From an uncultured Lachnospiraceae bacterium (lineage in GTDB: Bacteria > Bacillota > Clostridia > Lachnospirales > Lachnospiraceae), in contig CAJUES010000056.1 of NCBI GenBank assembly GCA_910585765.1, positions 1 through 22,860 of the forward strand: a stretch of DNA of 22,860 bases, written 5' to 3'. The position numbers and the translations under genes were made by a program. Shown here piece after piece: positions 16,661-22,860 of this stretch. Below the pieces are notes generated by a model. That model had not been told where the DNA came from and ran no database searches. It was given only the letters and a program-made list of their open reading frames with translations. How positions within the stretch are numbered: position 1 is the stretch's first letter; each line of letters opens with the position of its first letter.

Positions 16661-17374
16661 ATGAAGATGCTATCATTGGAGCAGGAGCTCAAGGGAAACG
16701 ATTACCCGGGCAGGGGGATCGTGATCGGCAAGACGAAGGACGGCAAAAAGGCTGCGATCGCTTACTTTATCATGGGCAGGAGCGAGAACAGCAGGAACAG
16801 GGTGTTTGTGGAGGACGGGGAAGGCATCCGCACGCAGGCGTTTGACCCTTCCAAGCTGAGTGATCCGAGTCTGATCATCTATGCGCCGGTCTGTGTGCTC
16901 GGCAACAAGACGATCGTGACAAACGGCGATCAGACGGACACGATCTACGAGATGATGGACAGGCAGCAGACGTTCGAGCAGGCGCTCAGAACCCGGGAGT
17001 TTGAGCCGGATGCGCCAAACTACACACCGAGGATCTCGGGGATCCTGCACATCGAGAACGGCAGCTACAATTACGCGATGTCCATCTTGAAGAGCAACAA
17101 CGGCAATCCCGATGCATGCAACCGCTACACATTCGCGTACAGCGATCCCGTGGCGGGCGAGGGACATTTTATCCATACATATATGGGGGACGGCAGTCCG
17201 CTTCCGAGCTTTGAGGGGGAGCCGAAACTGGTGGATATTCCGGACGATATGAATGCGTTTGGCGATATGGTCTGGGACAGTCTGAACGCTGATAATAAGG
17301 TCTCCCTGTTTATCCGATTTATCGATATCGAAACCGGGAGATATGAGTCAAAAATCTACAACAAAAATGTGTAA
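16661..17374 (+). CDS. purO: IMP cyclohydrolase, PurO type
   Basis: Closes FAICAR to IMP, the last step of purine synthesis. The 237-residue protein resembles the stand-alone IMP cyclohydrolase family first known from archaea, with the N-terminal YPGRGIVIGKT segment, the AYFIMGRSENSRNR motif, the central NYTPRISGIL and a late PSFEGEP. It is unrelated to the MGS-like cyclohydrolase domain of ordinary bifunctional PurH. ATG 16661 follows ATAGGAGG with ideal spacing; an upstream in-frame extension would run through the riboswitch and is rejected. It is the first gene behind the ZTP riboswitch and is followed after 59 bases by the formyltransferase. Confidence 0.9.
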   Translation: MKMLSLEQELKGNDYPGRGIVIGKTKDGKKAAIAYFIMGRSENSRNRVFVEDGEGIRTQAFDPSKLSDPSLIIYAPVCVLGNKTIVTNGDQTDTIYEMMDRQQTFEQALRTREFEPDAPNYTPRISGILHIENGSYNYAMSILKSNNGNPDACNRYTFAYSDPVAGEGHFIHTYMGDGSPLPSFEGEPKLVDIPDDMNAFGDMVWDSLNADNKVSLFIRFIDIETGRYESKIYNKNV

Positions 17375-17433
17375 AAAGTACAGAAAAATCTGATCAATAC
17401 TTTTGGATCAACATGATTATATGGAGGAATACC

Positions 17434-18609
17434 ATGAAGGAATTAGAGTTAAAATACGGCTGCAATCCAAATCAGAAACCTTCCAGGATCTATATGAAGG
17501 ACGGCGAGCTTCCGATCGAAGTGCTGAACGGCAAGCCGGGATATATCAATTTTCTCGACGCATTTAACGGCTGGCAGCTTGTGAAGGAGCTGAAAAAGGC
17601 GACAGGGCTTCCTGCGGCGACATCATTCAAGCATGTATCGCCGGCTGGCGCTGCTGTGGGACTTCCTTTGAACGAAGTCGAGCGAAAGATTTACTGGGTG
17701 GACGATATGGGCGATCTGTCGCCGCTTGCAAGCGCGTACGCAAGGGCGAGGGGGGCGGACAGAATGTCCTCGTTCGGGGATTTCATCGCACTGTCCGATG
17801 TGTGTGATGCGGACACGGCGAAGCTGATCAAGCGCGAGGTGTCAGACGGTATCATCGCACCCGGGTATGAGCCGGAGGCGCTGGAGATCTTAAAGGCAAA
17901 GAAAAAGGGAAACTACGCAGTGATCCAGATCGATCCCGCGTATGTGCCGGATCCTGTGGAGACGAAGGACGTGTACGGCATCACCTTTGAGCAGGGGAGA
18001 AACGAGCTTGTGATCGATGACGCTCTCTTTGCGAATGTCGTGACAGAGAATAAGCAGATTCCCGAGCAGGCAAAGATCGATCTTGCGATCGCCATGATCA
18101 CGCTGAAATACACACAGTCAAACTCTGTGTGCTACGTGAAGGGCGGACAGGCGATCGGCATCGGCGCGGGACAGCAGTCGCGGATCCACTGTACGAGGCT
18201 TGCGGGGAGCAAGGCGGACAACTGGTTCCTGCGACAGAATCCCAAGGTACTGGATCTGCCGTTCAAGGAGAAGATCGGGCGCGCCGACAGGGATAACACG
18301 ATCGATGTGTATATGAGCGATGATCACATGGATGTGCTCGCGGACGGCACATGGGAGAATTTCTTCACGGAGAAGCCGGAAGTGTTCACGAGGGAGGAGA
18401 AGCGAGCATGGCTTGACCAGCTGACCGATGTGGCACTCGGTTCTGACGCCTTCTTCCCGTTTGGGGACAATGTGGAGCGGGCACACAGAAGCGGTGTCCG
18501 GTACATCGCGCAGCCCGGCGGTTCCATCCGGGATGACAATGTGATCGAGACCTGCAACAAGTATGATATCGCGATGTGCTTTACGGGGATCAGGCTGTTT
18601 CATCATTAG
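17434..18609 (+). CDS. purH: AICAR formyltransferase (stand-alone, PurH C-terminal domain type)
   Basis: Transfers a formyl group from 10-formyl-THF to ZMP (AICAR), giving FAICAR. At 391 residues it contains only the formyltransferase half of PurH: LKYGCNPNQKPSRIY at the N terminus, the catalytic Lys66-His67 in SFKHVSPAG, the Asn-containing TQSNSVCYVKGGQAIGIGAGQ, and the FPFGDNVERAHRSGVRYIAQPGGS block before the C terminus. The cyclohydrolase half is missing and is supplied by the preceding PurO-type gene. The ATG follows TGGAGGAA. Its substrate is the parent of the riboswitch ligand, which gives a direct regulatory loop. The last base of its stop codon is the first base of the palindromic element that follows. 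Confidence 0.94.
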   Translation: MKELELKYGCNPNQKPSRIYMKDGELPIEVLNGKPGYINFLDAFNGWQLVKELKKATGLPAATSFKHVSPAGAAVGLPLNEVERKIYWVDDMGDLSPLASAYARARGADRMSSFGDFIALSDVCDADTAKLIKREVSDGIIAPGYEPEALEILKAKKKGNYAVIQIDPAYVPDPVETKDVYGITFEQGRNELVIDDALFANVVTENKQIPEQAKIDLAIAMITLKYTQSNSVCYVKGGQAIGIGAGQQSRIHCTRLAGSKADNWFLRQNPKVLDLPFKEKIGRADRDNTIDVYMSDDHMDVLADGTWENFFTEKPEVFTREEKRAWLDQLTDVALGSDAFFPFGDNVERAHRSGVRYIAQPGGSIRDDNVIETCNKYDIAMCFTGIRLFHH

Positions 18610-18766
18610 GAATTGTAGGAAAATAAGTGATGCAGATTGCGCAGGATATTTCTTTGAGGATGTATGTCAAAAAACGTAGGCGTAGCGGGCTACGGCGAGG
18701 CTTTTTGGCATGCATAATCAGAGAAATAGCCAAGTCAAGATGCGTCAGTTATTTTTCTACAGTTCC
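18609..18766 (+). repeat. Long nested palindromic element, copy 1
   Basis: The whole 158 bases fold as one imperfect hairpin. Pairs 18609-18626 with 18749-18766 are continuous (two G-T), then after one G-G mismatch 18628-18634 pairs with 18741-18747. Further in are 18648-18657 with 18718-18727 (ten pairs), 18661-18673 with 18702-18714 (thirteen pairs), and hairpin CGTAG-CGGG-CTACG (18681-18694). It contains no gene. It could be a miniature inverted-repeat element or a structured RNA. Its arms begin exactly at the purH stop codon. Confidence 0.8.
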
Positions 18767-18770
18767 TTAG

Positions 18771-18917
18771 GCACTGTGCAAAAATAACATGTGCAGATTG
18801 TATAAGATATTTCTTCGAGAGTGCATGTCAAAAGACGCAGGTGCATCGTGCCGCGGCGAGTTTTTTGACATGCGCAGTCGGATAAATGGACCATGCTGTT
18901 TTCCATAACTGCAAGTG
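18771..18917 (+). repeat. Long nested palindromic element, diverged copy 2
   Basis: Related to copy 1 at an offset of 161 bases, about three quarters identical over the core (18792-18874). The stems are kept despite the differences: 18809-18818 with 18878-18887 (one mismatch), 18822-18833 with 18863-18874, and an outer CACTgTGCA (18772-18780) with TGCAAGTG (18910-18917). Several substitutions preserve pairing (T-A to C-G at 18816/18880; T-G to C-G at 18824/18872; T-A to C-G at 18844/18853). The innermost hairpin is weaker than in copy 1. Confidence 0.72.
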
Positions 18918-18924
18918 GTCATAA

Positions 18925-18968
18925 ATCGGGACAACTGACGTACATCATCGGTTGTCTCGATTTTGTTT
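18925..18968 (+). terminator. Intrinsic terminator of the purO-purH transcript
   Basis: ATCGGGACAAC (18925-18935) pairs with GTTGTCTCGAT (18951-18961) over eleven pairs including one G-T, with a 15-base loop, followed by TTTTGTTT (18961-18968). It is the first plausible transcript end after purH, so the two palindromes lie inside the purH transcript. Confidence 0.65.
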
Positions 18969-19004
18969 ACAGCCTGGCGCATAAATCCTGCGCGCTGCAA
19001 AAAT

Positions 19005-19034
19005 TTCTTGAAAAGTCATACGATCTGATATCAT
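19005..19034 (+). promoter_or_regulatory. Possible promoter of the two-component operon
   Basis: TGATATCAT (19026-19034) is an extended -10 candidate; TTCTTG (19005-19010) lies 18 bases and TTGAAA (19008-19013) 15 bases upstream of TATCAT. It follows the terminator and precedes the first possible start at 19070. The assignment is tentative. Confidence 0.4.
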
Positions 19035-19069
19035 AAACACATGAGTAAAGGAAAGCAAGGTGATATTGA

Positions 19070-19243
19070 ATGAATGCAATGCCGATAGAAGATATGAGCA
19101 CGACATATTTGGAACATTCGATGGTGATCCATAATAGATTTGAAATACCGAAAACGGAGGACAGGGAAATGCAGGCAGGGAGCAGCGGCTGTGACTTAAA
19201 AAAACCTGAGTCTTTCCGAAACTGTCATAAAGGAGATGATGAC
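19070..19243 (+). other. In-frame 58-codon extension upstream of the response regulator
   Basis: The reading frame of the response regulator stays open from ATG 19070, which has its own good site AAGGTGAT (19057-19064). A second in-frame ATG (19169) also has GGAGG upstream (19156-19160). The encoded stretch shows no receiver-domain similarity and no recognisable family; it contains two Cys and is polar. It may be translated as an N-terminal extension, or be a leader whose frame happens to be open. Confidence 0.45.
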
Positions 19244-19936
19244 GTGAAACGCATCTTGATCGTCGAGGACGATATGACCATGAACAAAATGCTTGCAGAC
19301 ATTTTGCATGCCGAGGGTTACAAGGCTGCTTCCGCTCATACGGTCGCAGAAGCACAGCAGTGCTTTCAGTCAGCTTCGTACGATCTGGCAATTTTGGACA
19401 TCAATCTTCCGGACGGTTCCGGTTATGAGATCTGCAAAATGATCCGGAAAAAGGCAAGTACAGCGGTGATCTTTCTGACCGCAAATGATCTGGAGCAGGA
19501 TATGATCAAAGGATATGAACTGGGGGCTGCTGACTATATCACAAAACCGTTTCCCAACAGTGTACTACGCCATAAGATCAAGGCGATCTTTTCCATGCTG
19601 GAAAGTGCCGGGAAGGAACCGCCGCACAAAGTATACGACGATGGACAGCTTATGATCGACTTTTCATCCATGCAGTCCACTTTGAACGGAAATGAAGTTG
19701 TTTTTGCCCCGTTGGAGTACCGGATGCTGGAAGTCTTTACAAAGAATAGAAAAATATTATTGACCCGGCAAAAATTGTTGGAAAGCTTGTGGGACAGTCA
19801 GGAAAATTATGTCGATGAGCATACCTTGACGGCAGCGATAAGCCGCATTCGGGGTAAGATTGAAAAGGAAGGTACGAAATATATCCGTACCGTTTATGGT
19901 ATGGGTTATATGTTTATAGGTGGAAAGGCAACATGA
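19244..19936 (+). CDS. OmpR-family response regulator
   Basis: A 230-residue DNA-binding regulator. The receiver has the acidic pair Asp9/Asp10 in LIVEDD, phospho-acceptor Asp52 in AILDINLPDGSG, and the Lys of DYITKPF; the C-terminal winged helix is typical, with LEYRMLEVFTKNRKILLTRQKLLESLW and the end YIRTVYGMGYMF. I chose GTG 19244 because AAAGGAG lies eight bases upstream and translation then begins exactly at the receiver domain; longer in-frame versions are possible. It overlaps the kinase gene by four bases (ATGA), so they are translationally coupled. Target genes are unknown; the following lipoprotein is a candidate. Confidence 0.93.
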   Translation: MKRILIVEDDMTMNKMLADILHAEGYKAASAHTVAEAQQCFQSASYDLAILDINLPDGSGYEICKMIRKKASTAVIFLTANDLEQDMIKGYELGAADYITKPFPNSVLRHKIKAIFSMLESAGKEPPHKVYDDGQLMIDFSSMQSTLNGNEVVFAPLEYRMLEVFTKNRKILLTRQKLLESLWDSQENYVDEHTLTAAISRIRGKIEKEGTKYIRTVYGMGYMFIGGKAT

Positions 19937-20979
19937 AAAATATATGTTTCTCTTTTAAGGGGATTTTCGGGCTGATCGGGGCAGGCGTAATCATGACGAT
20001 ATTTGTTCTCTGCTGCGGCATTTTTTGGCTTACCCGAAGTCTGGCGGCTGTCATGGCCTGCCTGACTACAGCTATCGTTTTGTTTGCGTGGGCTTTTATT
20101 TTGATCAGGATCTTGCAGATGCGCCTTACCATTTTTGCAGATGATGTGTGCCAGACGATTGACGATATGATGCAGGGCAAAACGGTGCCGGGGATCATTT
20201 TTGATAATGATACATTGCTGGACCGAATCAATCATCGGCTGAACCGGCTGTATCAGATGCTGCGAAATAACCAAAAAAAGATAGAAGAGCAGAGGACTGA
20301 CTTGCAGGGCATGATTTCTGATATATCCCACCAGGTCAAGACACCTGCTGCGAATTTGAAAATGGCGGCAACGCTCCTTTTGGAGCAGGAGCTTCCACGC
20401 ACTCAGCAGATCGATCACCTGCAGTCTATGATCGTACAGCTTGATAAGCTGGATTTTCTGATGAACACGATGGTAAAGTCTTCCCGTTTGGAGACCGGGG
20501 CCATTTCGCTGGAGAAGCAGCGGCTCCCAATCTATGAGACACTGGCGCTGGCTCTGGGCAGCATTTTCCTGAAAGCAGAAGAAAAGCATTTGCATGTCAT
20601 AGTAGATTGCCCGGAGGAGCTGACCGTCCCGCATGATTCCAAGTGGACGTCAGAAGCGGTCTTCAATATTTTAGAGAATGCAGTGAAATATACTCCGGCA
20701 GGAGGAACGATCCGCGTGGGCGTTGTCCGCTGGGAATCTTACATCAAAATTGATATTGCCGATACAGGGCGTGGAATACCGGAAAGTGCACAGGGAGCGA
20801 TCTTTAAGCGCTTTTACCGGGAGCCGGAAGTACATAATATAGAGGGGATCGGGATTGGCTTGTATCTTGCGAGGGAGATCATTTCCAGGCAGGGCGGGAG
20901 CATCAAGGTGACTTCCGTGGCGGGAAATGGAGCGACGTTTACGGTCTTTCTGCCAAATGAGGAGGAAGCGCACAGCTGA
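19933..20979 (+). CDS. Sensor histidine kinase
   Basis: A 348-residue membrane kinase for the preceding regulator. Two hydrophobic segments (about 11-33 and 38-60) are separated by only a few residues, so almost nothing is outside the cell, as in intramembrane-sensing kinases. A HAMP-like linker follows to about residue 115. The dimerisation domain has phospho-acceptor His133 in SDISHQVKTPAANLKM. The ATPase domain shows the N box NILENAVKYTP (about 244), DTGRGIP (about 276), and GIGIGLYLAREI (about 303). The lack of a sensor domain suggests that the signal comes from a partner membrane protein or the bilayer; no ABC transporter, the usual partner of such kinases, is adjacent. Confidence 0.92.
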   Translation: MKNICFSFKGIFGLIGAGVIMTIFVLCCGIFWLTRSLAAVMACLTTAIVLFAWAFILIRILQMRLTIFADDVCQTIDDMMQGKTVPGIIFDNDTLLDRINHRLNRLYQMLRNNQKKIEEQRTDLQGMISDISHQVKTPAANLKMAATLLLEQELPRTQQIDHLQSMIVQLDKLDFLMNTMVKSSRLETGAISLEKQRLPIYETLALALGSIFLKAEEKHLHVIVDCPEELTVPHDSKWTSEAVFNILENAVKYTPAGGTIRVGVVRWESYIKIDIADTGRGIPESAQGAIFKRFYREPEVHNIEGIGIGLYLAREIISRQGGSIKVTSVAGNGATFTVFLPNEEEAHS

Positions 20980-21065
20980 AAAATATTTTGAAAATGGCGA
21001 CATTCTCGTGACCTTTATGGTTTATCATAGAGTGCGAAAGCACAAAATCGTAAAGGAGAAAAACG

Positions 21066-21437
21066 ATGAAAAAAGTCATTATTTTATTCGTATTGATCGT
21101 TATGCTGTCATCAGCTGGCTGCAGTGATGCAAACGATACTGTTGTGCATCGGGACGGAAACCTGATCATTACCAACTATTCTGACCGTGAGATCACAGAC
21201 ACGACGATCACGCACGGCGGAGCAACGATTGCCGCATCCCCCAAAGCGATGAAAGATACGCAGATTTGTTATTTTACGATCGAACCTGCCGATGATTTTA
21301 GCTACACGGTTTCCTTTGTGGACGACAATGGGGAGGAGCATTCACAGGAGTTTACGGATGATTTCAACGAAGATTCCAGGATTCTGATCGCGGTTCGGTG
21401 TGTTGACAATGTCTGGACCATTGACCGCGACAAATAG
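21066..21437 (+). CDS. Small putative lipoprotein
   Basis: A 123-residue protein with a classic lipoprotein signal, MKKVIILFVLIVMLSSAGC, Cys19 being the lipidation site. The mature part of about 105 residues is acidic and beta-rich with no family I recognise. The start is supported by AAAGGAG (21051-21057). A small GTGC-GAAA-GCAC hairpin (21032-21043) lies in the 86-base gap after the kinase. No separate promoter is convincing, so it is probably the third gene of the two-component operon and may be a sensor accessory or a target. A strong terminator follows. Confidence 0.78.
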   Translation: MKKVIILFVLIVMLSSAGCSDANDTVVHRDGNLIITNYSDREITDTTITHGGATIAASPKAMKDTQICYFTIEPADDFSYTVSFVDDNGEEHSQEFTDDFNEDSRILIAVRCVDNVWTIDRDK

Positions 21438-21458
21438 CCTCTGCACGGATCTGTGCAA

Positions 21459-21502
21459 AAAAAGCATCTGAAATTACAGAAAAGTAATTTCAGATGCTTT
21501 TT
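21459..21502. terminator. Bidirectional intrinsic terminator
   Basis: A perfect 19-bp stem (21459-21477 with 21484-21502), loop AGAAAA, with A5 at the left edge and T5 at the right edge. It can end the + strand lipoprotein transcript and the - strand tRNA transcript, whose mature 3' end is only four bases away. Confidence 0.93.
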
Positions 21503-21505
21503 GAA

Positions 21506-21588
21506 TGCCGGTGGCCGGACTTGAACCGGCACGAGGTTGCCCCCGGCAGATTTTGAGTCTGCTGCGTCTGCCATTCCGCCACACCGGC
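21506..21588 (-). tRNA. tRNA-Leu (anticodon CAA)
   Basis: Read on the minus strand the 83 bases fold into a class II tRNA: acceptor GCCGGTG/CACCGGC, D arm, anticodon arm GCAGA-CTCAAAA-TCTGC with anticodon CAA reading UUG, a long variable arm (GGGGGCAACCTCG) typical of Leu, and a T arm GCCGG-TTCAAGT-CCGGC. The discriminator base is A, as required for tRNA-Leu. CCA is not encoded (TTC follows), so it must be added after transcription. It stands alone, not in a tRNA cluster. Confidence 0.96.
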
Positions 21589-21622
21589 AATCCAAATAAT
21601 GTATGTCGTAATGACAAAAAAT

Positions 21623-21651
21623 ATGATATCATATTTTAAGCGAGTAGGCAA
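21623..21651 (-). promoter_or_regulatory. Promoter of the tRNA-Leu gene
   Basis: On the minus strand TTGCCT (21651-21646), 17 bases, then TATCAT (21628-21623) give a good sigma-A promoter. Transcription would start near 21616, leaving a leader of about 28 bases before the tRNA 5' end. Confidence 0.75.
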
Positions 21652-21692
21652 GTAAAAAATTCAAAAAAATAAAAAAATATTTTGTGTTTTTT

Positions 21693-21718
21693 TGTAACGA
21701 ATCTGTTCTTCTGGCGTC
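21693..21718 (+). promoter_or_regulatory. ECF-type promoter, probably autoregulatory
   Basis: TGTAAC (21693-21698), 16 bases, CGTC (21715-21718) matches the form used by Firmicutes ECF sigma factors of the SigM/V/X/W kind (TGAAAC or TGTAAC with CGT). It lies about 60 bases before an ECF sigma gene, downstream of long A and T tracts (21658-21693) that could act as an UP element or bend. Autoregulation is inferred from this position. Confidence 0.72.
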
Positions 21719-21776
21719 TAATCGGCAGGAAACAGGGAAATACTGTTCCAACAGCAAATGAGGAGGTGATCAGATT

Positions 21777-22304
21777 GTGGAATCCGGGCGCAATACCTAC
21801 ATAGAGAAATTGTACCAGACGTACTATATGGATGTGTACTCGTATATCATGACACTCACAAAAGATGCCAGCCTGTCGGAAGAGCTGACACAGGAAGTGT
21901 TTTACCGCGCCATGCGAAGCGAGTTCCAGGGCAGATCCAGCGAGCTCACATGGCTCTGCGCGATCGCAAAGAACCTGTGTGCGGACGAGTTTCGGAAGCG
22001 AAAGAAAGAGACGGTCTACGACGAGGAGACCGCGGACACAGCGGACGATCCTGGAAGTACCGGCATCGAGCATTCCGTGATCGCAAAGATGGAAAACCTG
22101 CAGATACACATCGCCCTCCATCAATTGGAGGAGCCCTACAGGGAAGTCTTTTCCCTGCGAGTGTTTGGGGAACTGTCATTCCGGGATATCGGGATGGTGT
22201 TTGGAAAGACTGAGAACTGGGCGCGGGTGACATATCACCGGGGCAAGCTGAAACTGCAGGAAAAGATTGAGGACAGCGGCACAACAGGGCAGCACGGAAG
22301 GTGA
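21777..22304 (+). CDS. ECF RNA polymerase sigma factor
   Basis: A 175-residue group IV sigma factor: region 2 at about 8-75 (YQTYYMDVYSYI, LSEELTQEVFYRAM) and region 4.2 at about 115-165 (LEEPYREVFSLRVFGELSF, TENWARVTYHRGKLKL), with no region 3. GTG 21777 is chosen because a full AGGAGGTGAT (21761-21770) lies six bases upstream. The downstream zinc-finger membrane protein is almost certainly its anti-sigma factor. Signal and regulon are unknown; in relatives they concern cell-envelope stress, antimicrobial peptides or lysozyme. Confidence 0.95.
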   Translation: MESGRNTYIEKLYQTYYMDVYSYIMTLTKDASLSEELTQEVFYRAMRSEFQGRSSELTWLCAIAKNLCADEFRKRKKETVYDEETADTADDPGSTGIEHSVIAKMENLQIHIALHQLEEPYREVFSLRVFGELSFRDIGMVFGKTENWARVTYHRGKLKLQEKIEDSGTTGQHGR

Positions 22305-22360
22305 AACAAGGGGGAGAAAACCGCCGAAGATCGGCATTGATTCGGGAATGGAGGAAAGGT

Positions 22361-22860
22361 ATGAAATATGATTGTGAGATAATACAGGATCTGCTGCCAT
22401 TGTATCAGGACAATATCTGCAGCGGCAGGAGCAGGGAAGCTGTCGAGGAACATATCAGCGGCTGCGATGTCTGCCGGAAGATGGCAGAGCAGATGAACGA
22501 CAGCACCGTGGAGATGAAACTCATCCGAGAAAAGGACAGTGTGATCCGAAAACATCAGAAAAATGTGAATAAGAAGACGACGACGATCGGAGCGGCAATG
22601 GCAGGGATCCTGATGATACCTGTTATCGTATGCCTGATCTGCAATATCGCTGTCGGTCATGCGCTGGACTGGTTTTTTATCGTGCTGACGGCAATGCTGC
22701 TTGTCGCATCCTTTATTGTTGTGCCGTTTATCGTCGATACGAGGAGAGTGATGTGGGTCATATTGACATCGACAGTCTCTTTGACTTTGTTGTTGCTGAC
22801 CTGCAGTATCTACACACATGGCAGATGGTTCTTTGTGGCATTGAGCGGATGCATTTTCGG
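22361..22860 (+). CDS. Zinc-finger membrane anti-sigma factor, 3' end outside window
   Basis: The frame is open from ATG 22361 to the window edge (166 codons seen). Residues 1-45 form a zf-HC2 anti-sigma domain: Cys5, LLPLYQD, then His31, Cys35 and Cys38 (EEHISGCDVC), the usual zinc ligands. A charged linker follows, then hydrophobic segments at about 76-98, 104-125 and 131-148, with another beginning at the edge. The start follows GAGGAAAGG, 56 bases after the sigma gene. It would hold the sigma factor at the membrane until a signal releases it. Several membrane passes rather than one differ from the simple RsiW layout, so the signal may be perceived in the membrane. Confidence 0.9.
   Translation, partial: MKYDCEIIQDLLPLYQDNICSGRSREAVEEHISGCDVCRKMAEQMNDSTVEMKLIREKDSVIRKHQKNVNKKTTTIGAAMAGILMIPVIVCLICNIAVGHALDWFFIVLTAMLLVASFIVVPFIVDTRRVMWVILTSTVSLTLLLLTCSIYTHGRWFFVALSGCIF

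Noticed and set aside
18767..19000. 77-codon minus-strand frame in the purH to response-regulator gap
   Set aside because: It crosses the palindromic unit and the terminator, with no ribosome binding site; the structure explains the region better.
21023..21028. TATCAT as a separate promoter for the small lipoprotein
   Set aside because: The only good -35 (TTGAAA, 20988-20993) is 29 bases away and there is no TG extension.
21302..21595. 97-codon minus-strand frame through the tRNA
   Set aside because: It starts inside the tRNA-Leu gene, passes through the terminator and continues antisense to the lipoprotein.

Overview
The window looks like a chromosomal segment of a mid-GC Clostridia bacterium, most probably a Lachnospiraceae member. 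The reasons are the trpEGDCFBA gene order behind a T-box leader, a bifunctional Rel next to apt, a HemZ-type radical SAM protein, a ZTP riboswitch in front of a split AICAR-formyltransferase/IMP-cyclohydrolase pair, strong AGGAGG-like ribosome binding sites and consensus sigma-A promoters. The genus assignment is inference. Every protein gene seen is on the + strand; one tRNA is on the - strand.

Layout. 1-260: 3' half of a T-box leader (antiterminator and terminator), then two copies of a 45-bp palindromic repeat. 261-6899: complete tryptophan operon trpE-G-D-C-F-B-A. 7010-8143: unknown lipoprotein with a long disordered linker. 8177-11241: consensus promoter, apt and rel. 11243-14854: metallo-beta-lactamase-fold hydrolase, hemZ and an orphan B12-type radical SAM protein, tightly packed behind rel. 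15102-16397: MFS exporter. 16406-18609: promoter, ZTP riboswitch with terminator, purO-type IMP cyclohydrolase and AICAR formyltransferase. 18609-18968: two adjacent, related, long nested palindromes followed by a terminator; this is the least explained part of the window. 19070-21437: two-component response regulator, histidine kinase and small lipoprotein. 21459-21651: shared bidirectional terminator, tRNA-Leu(CAA) on the - strand and its promoter. 21693-22860: ECF-type promoter, ECF sigma factor, and a zinc-binding membrane anti-sigma factor that runs off the window.

How the genes work together. The T-box senses uncharged tRNA (presumably tRNA-Trp; the specifier lies outside) and opens the trp operon. 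The ZTP riboswitch senses the folate-stress alarmone ZTP and opens the two genes that turn ZMP (AICAR) into IMP. Apt salvages adenine and Rel makes and degrades (p)ppGpp, so several nucleotide and amino-acid stress controls lie close together. At the right end are a two-component system and an ECF sigma/anti-sigma pair, both probable envelope-signal systems.

Most of the window is ordinary core genome. The best candidates for something undescribed are the covarying palindromes at 18609-18917, the repeats between the T-box and trpE, and the multiple in-frame starts of the response regulator.
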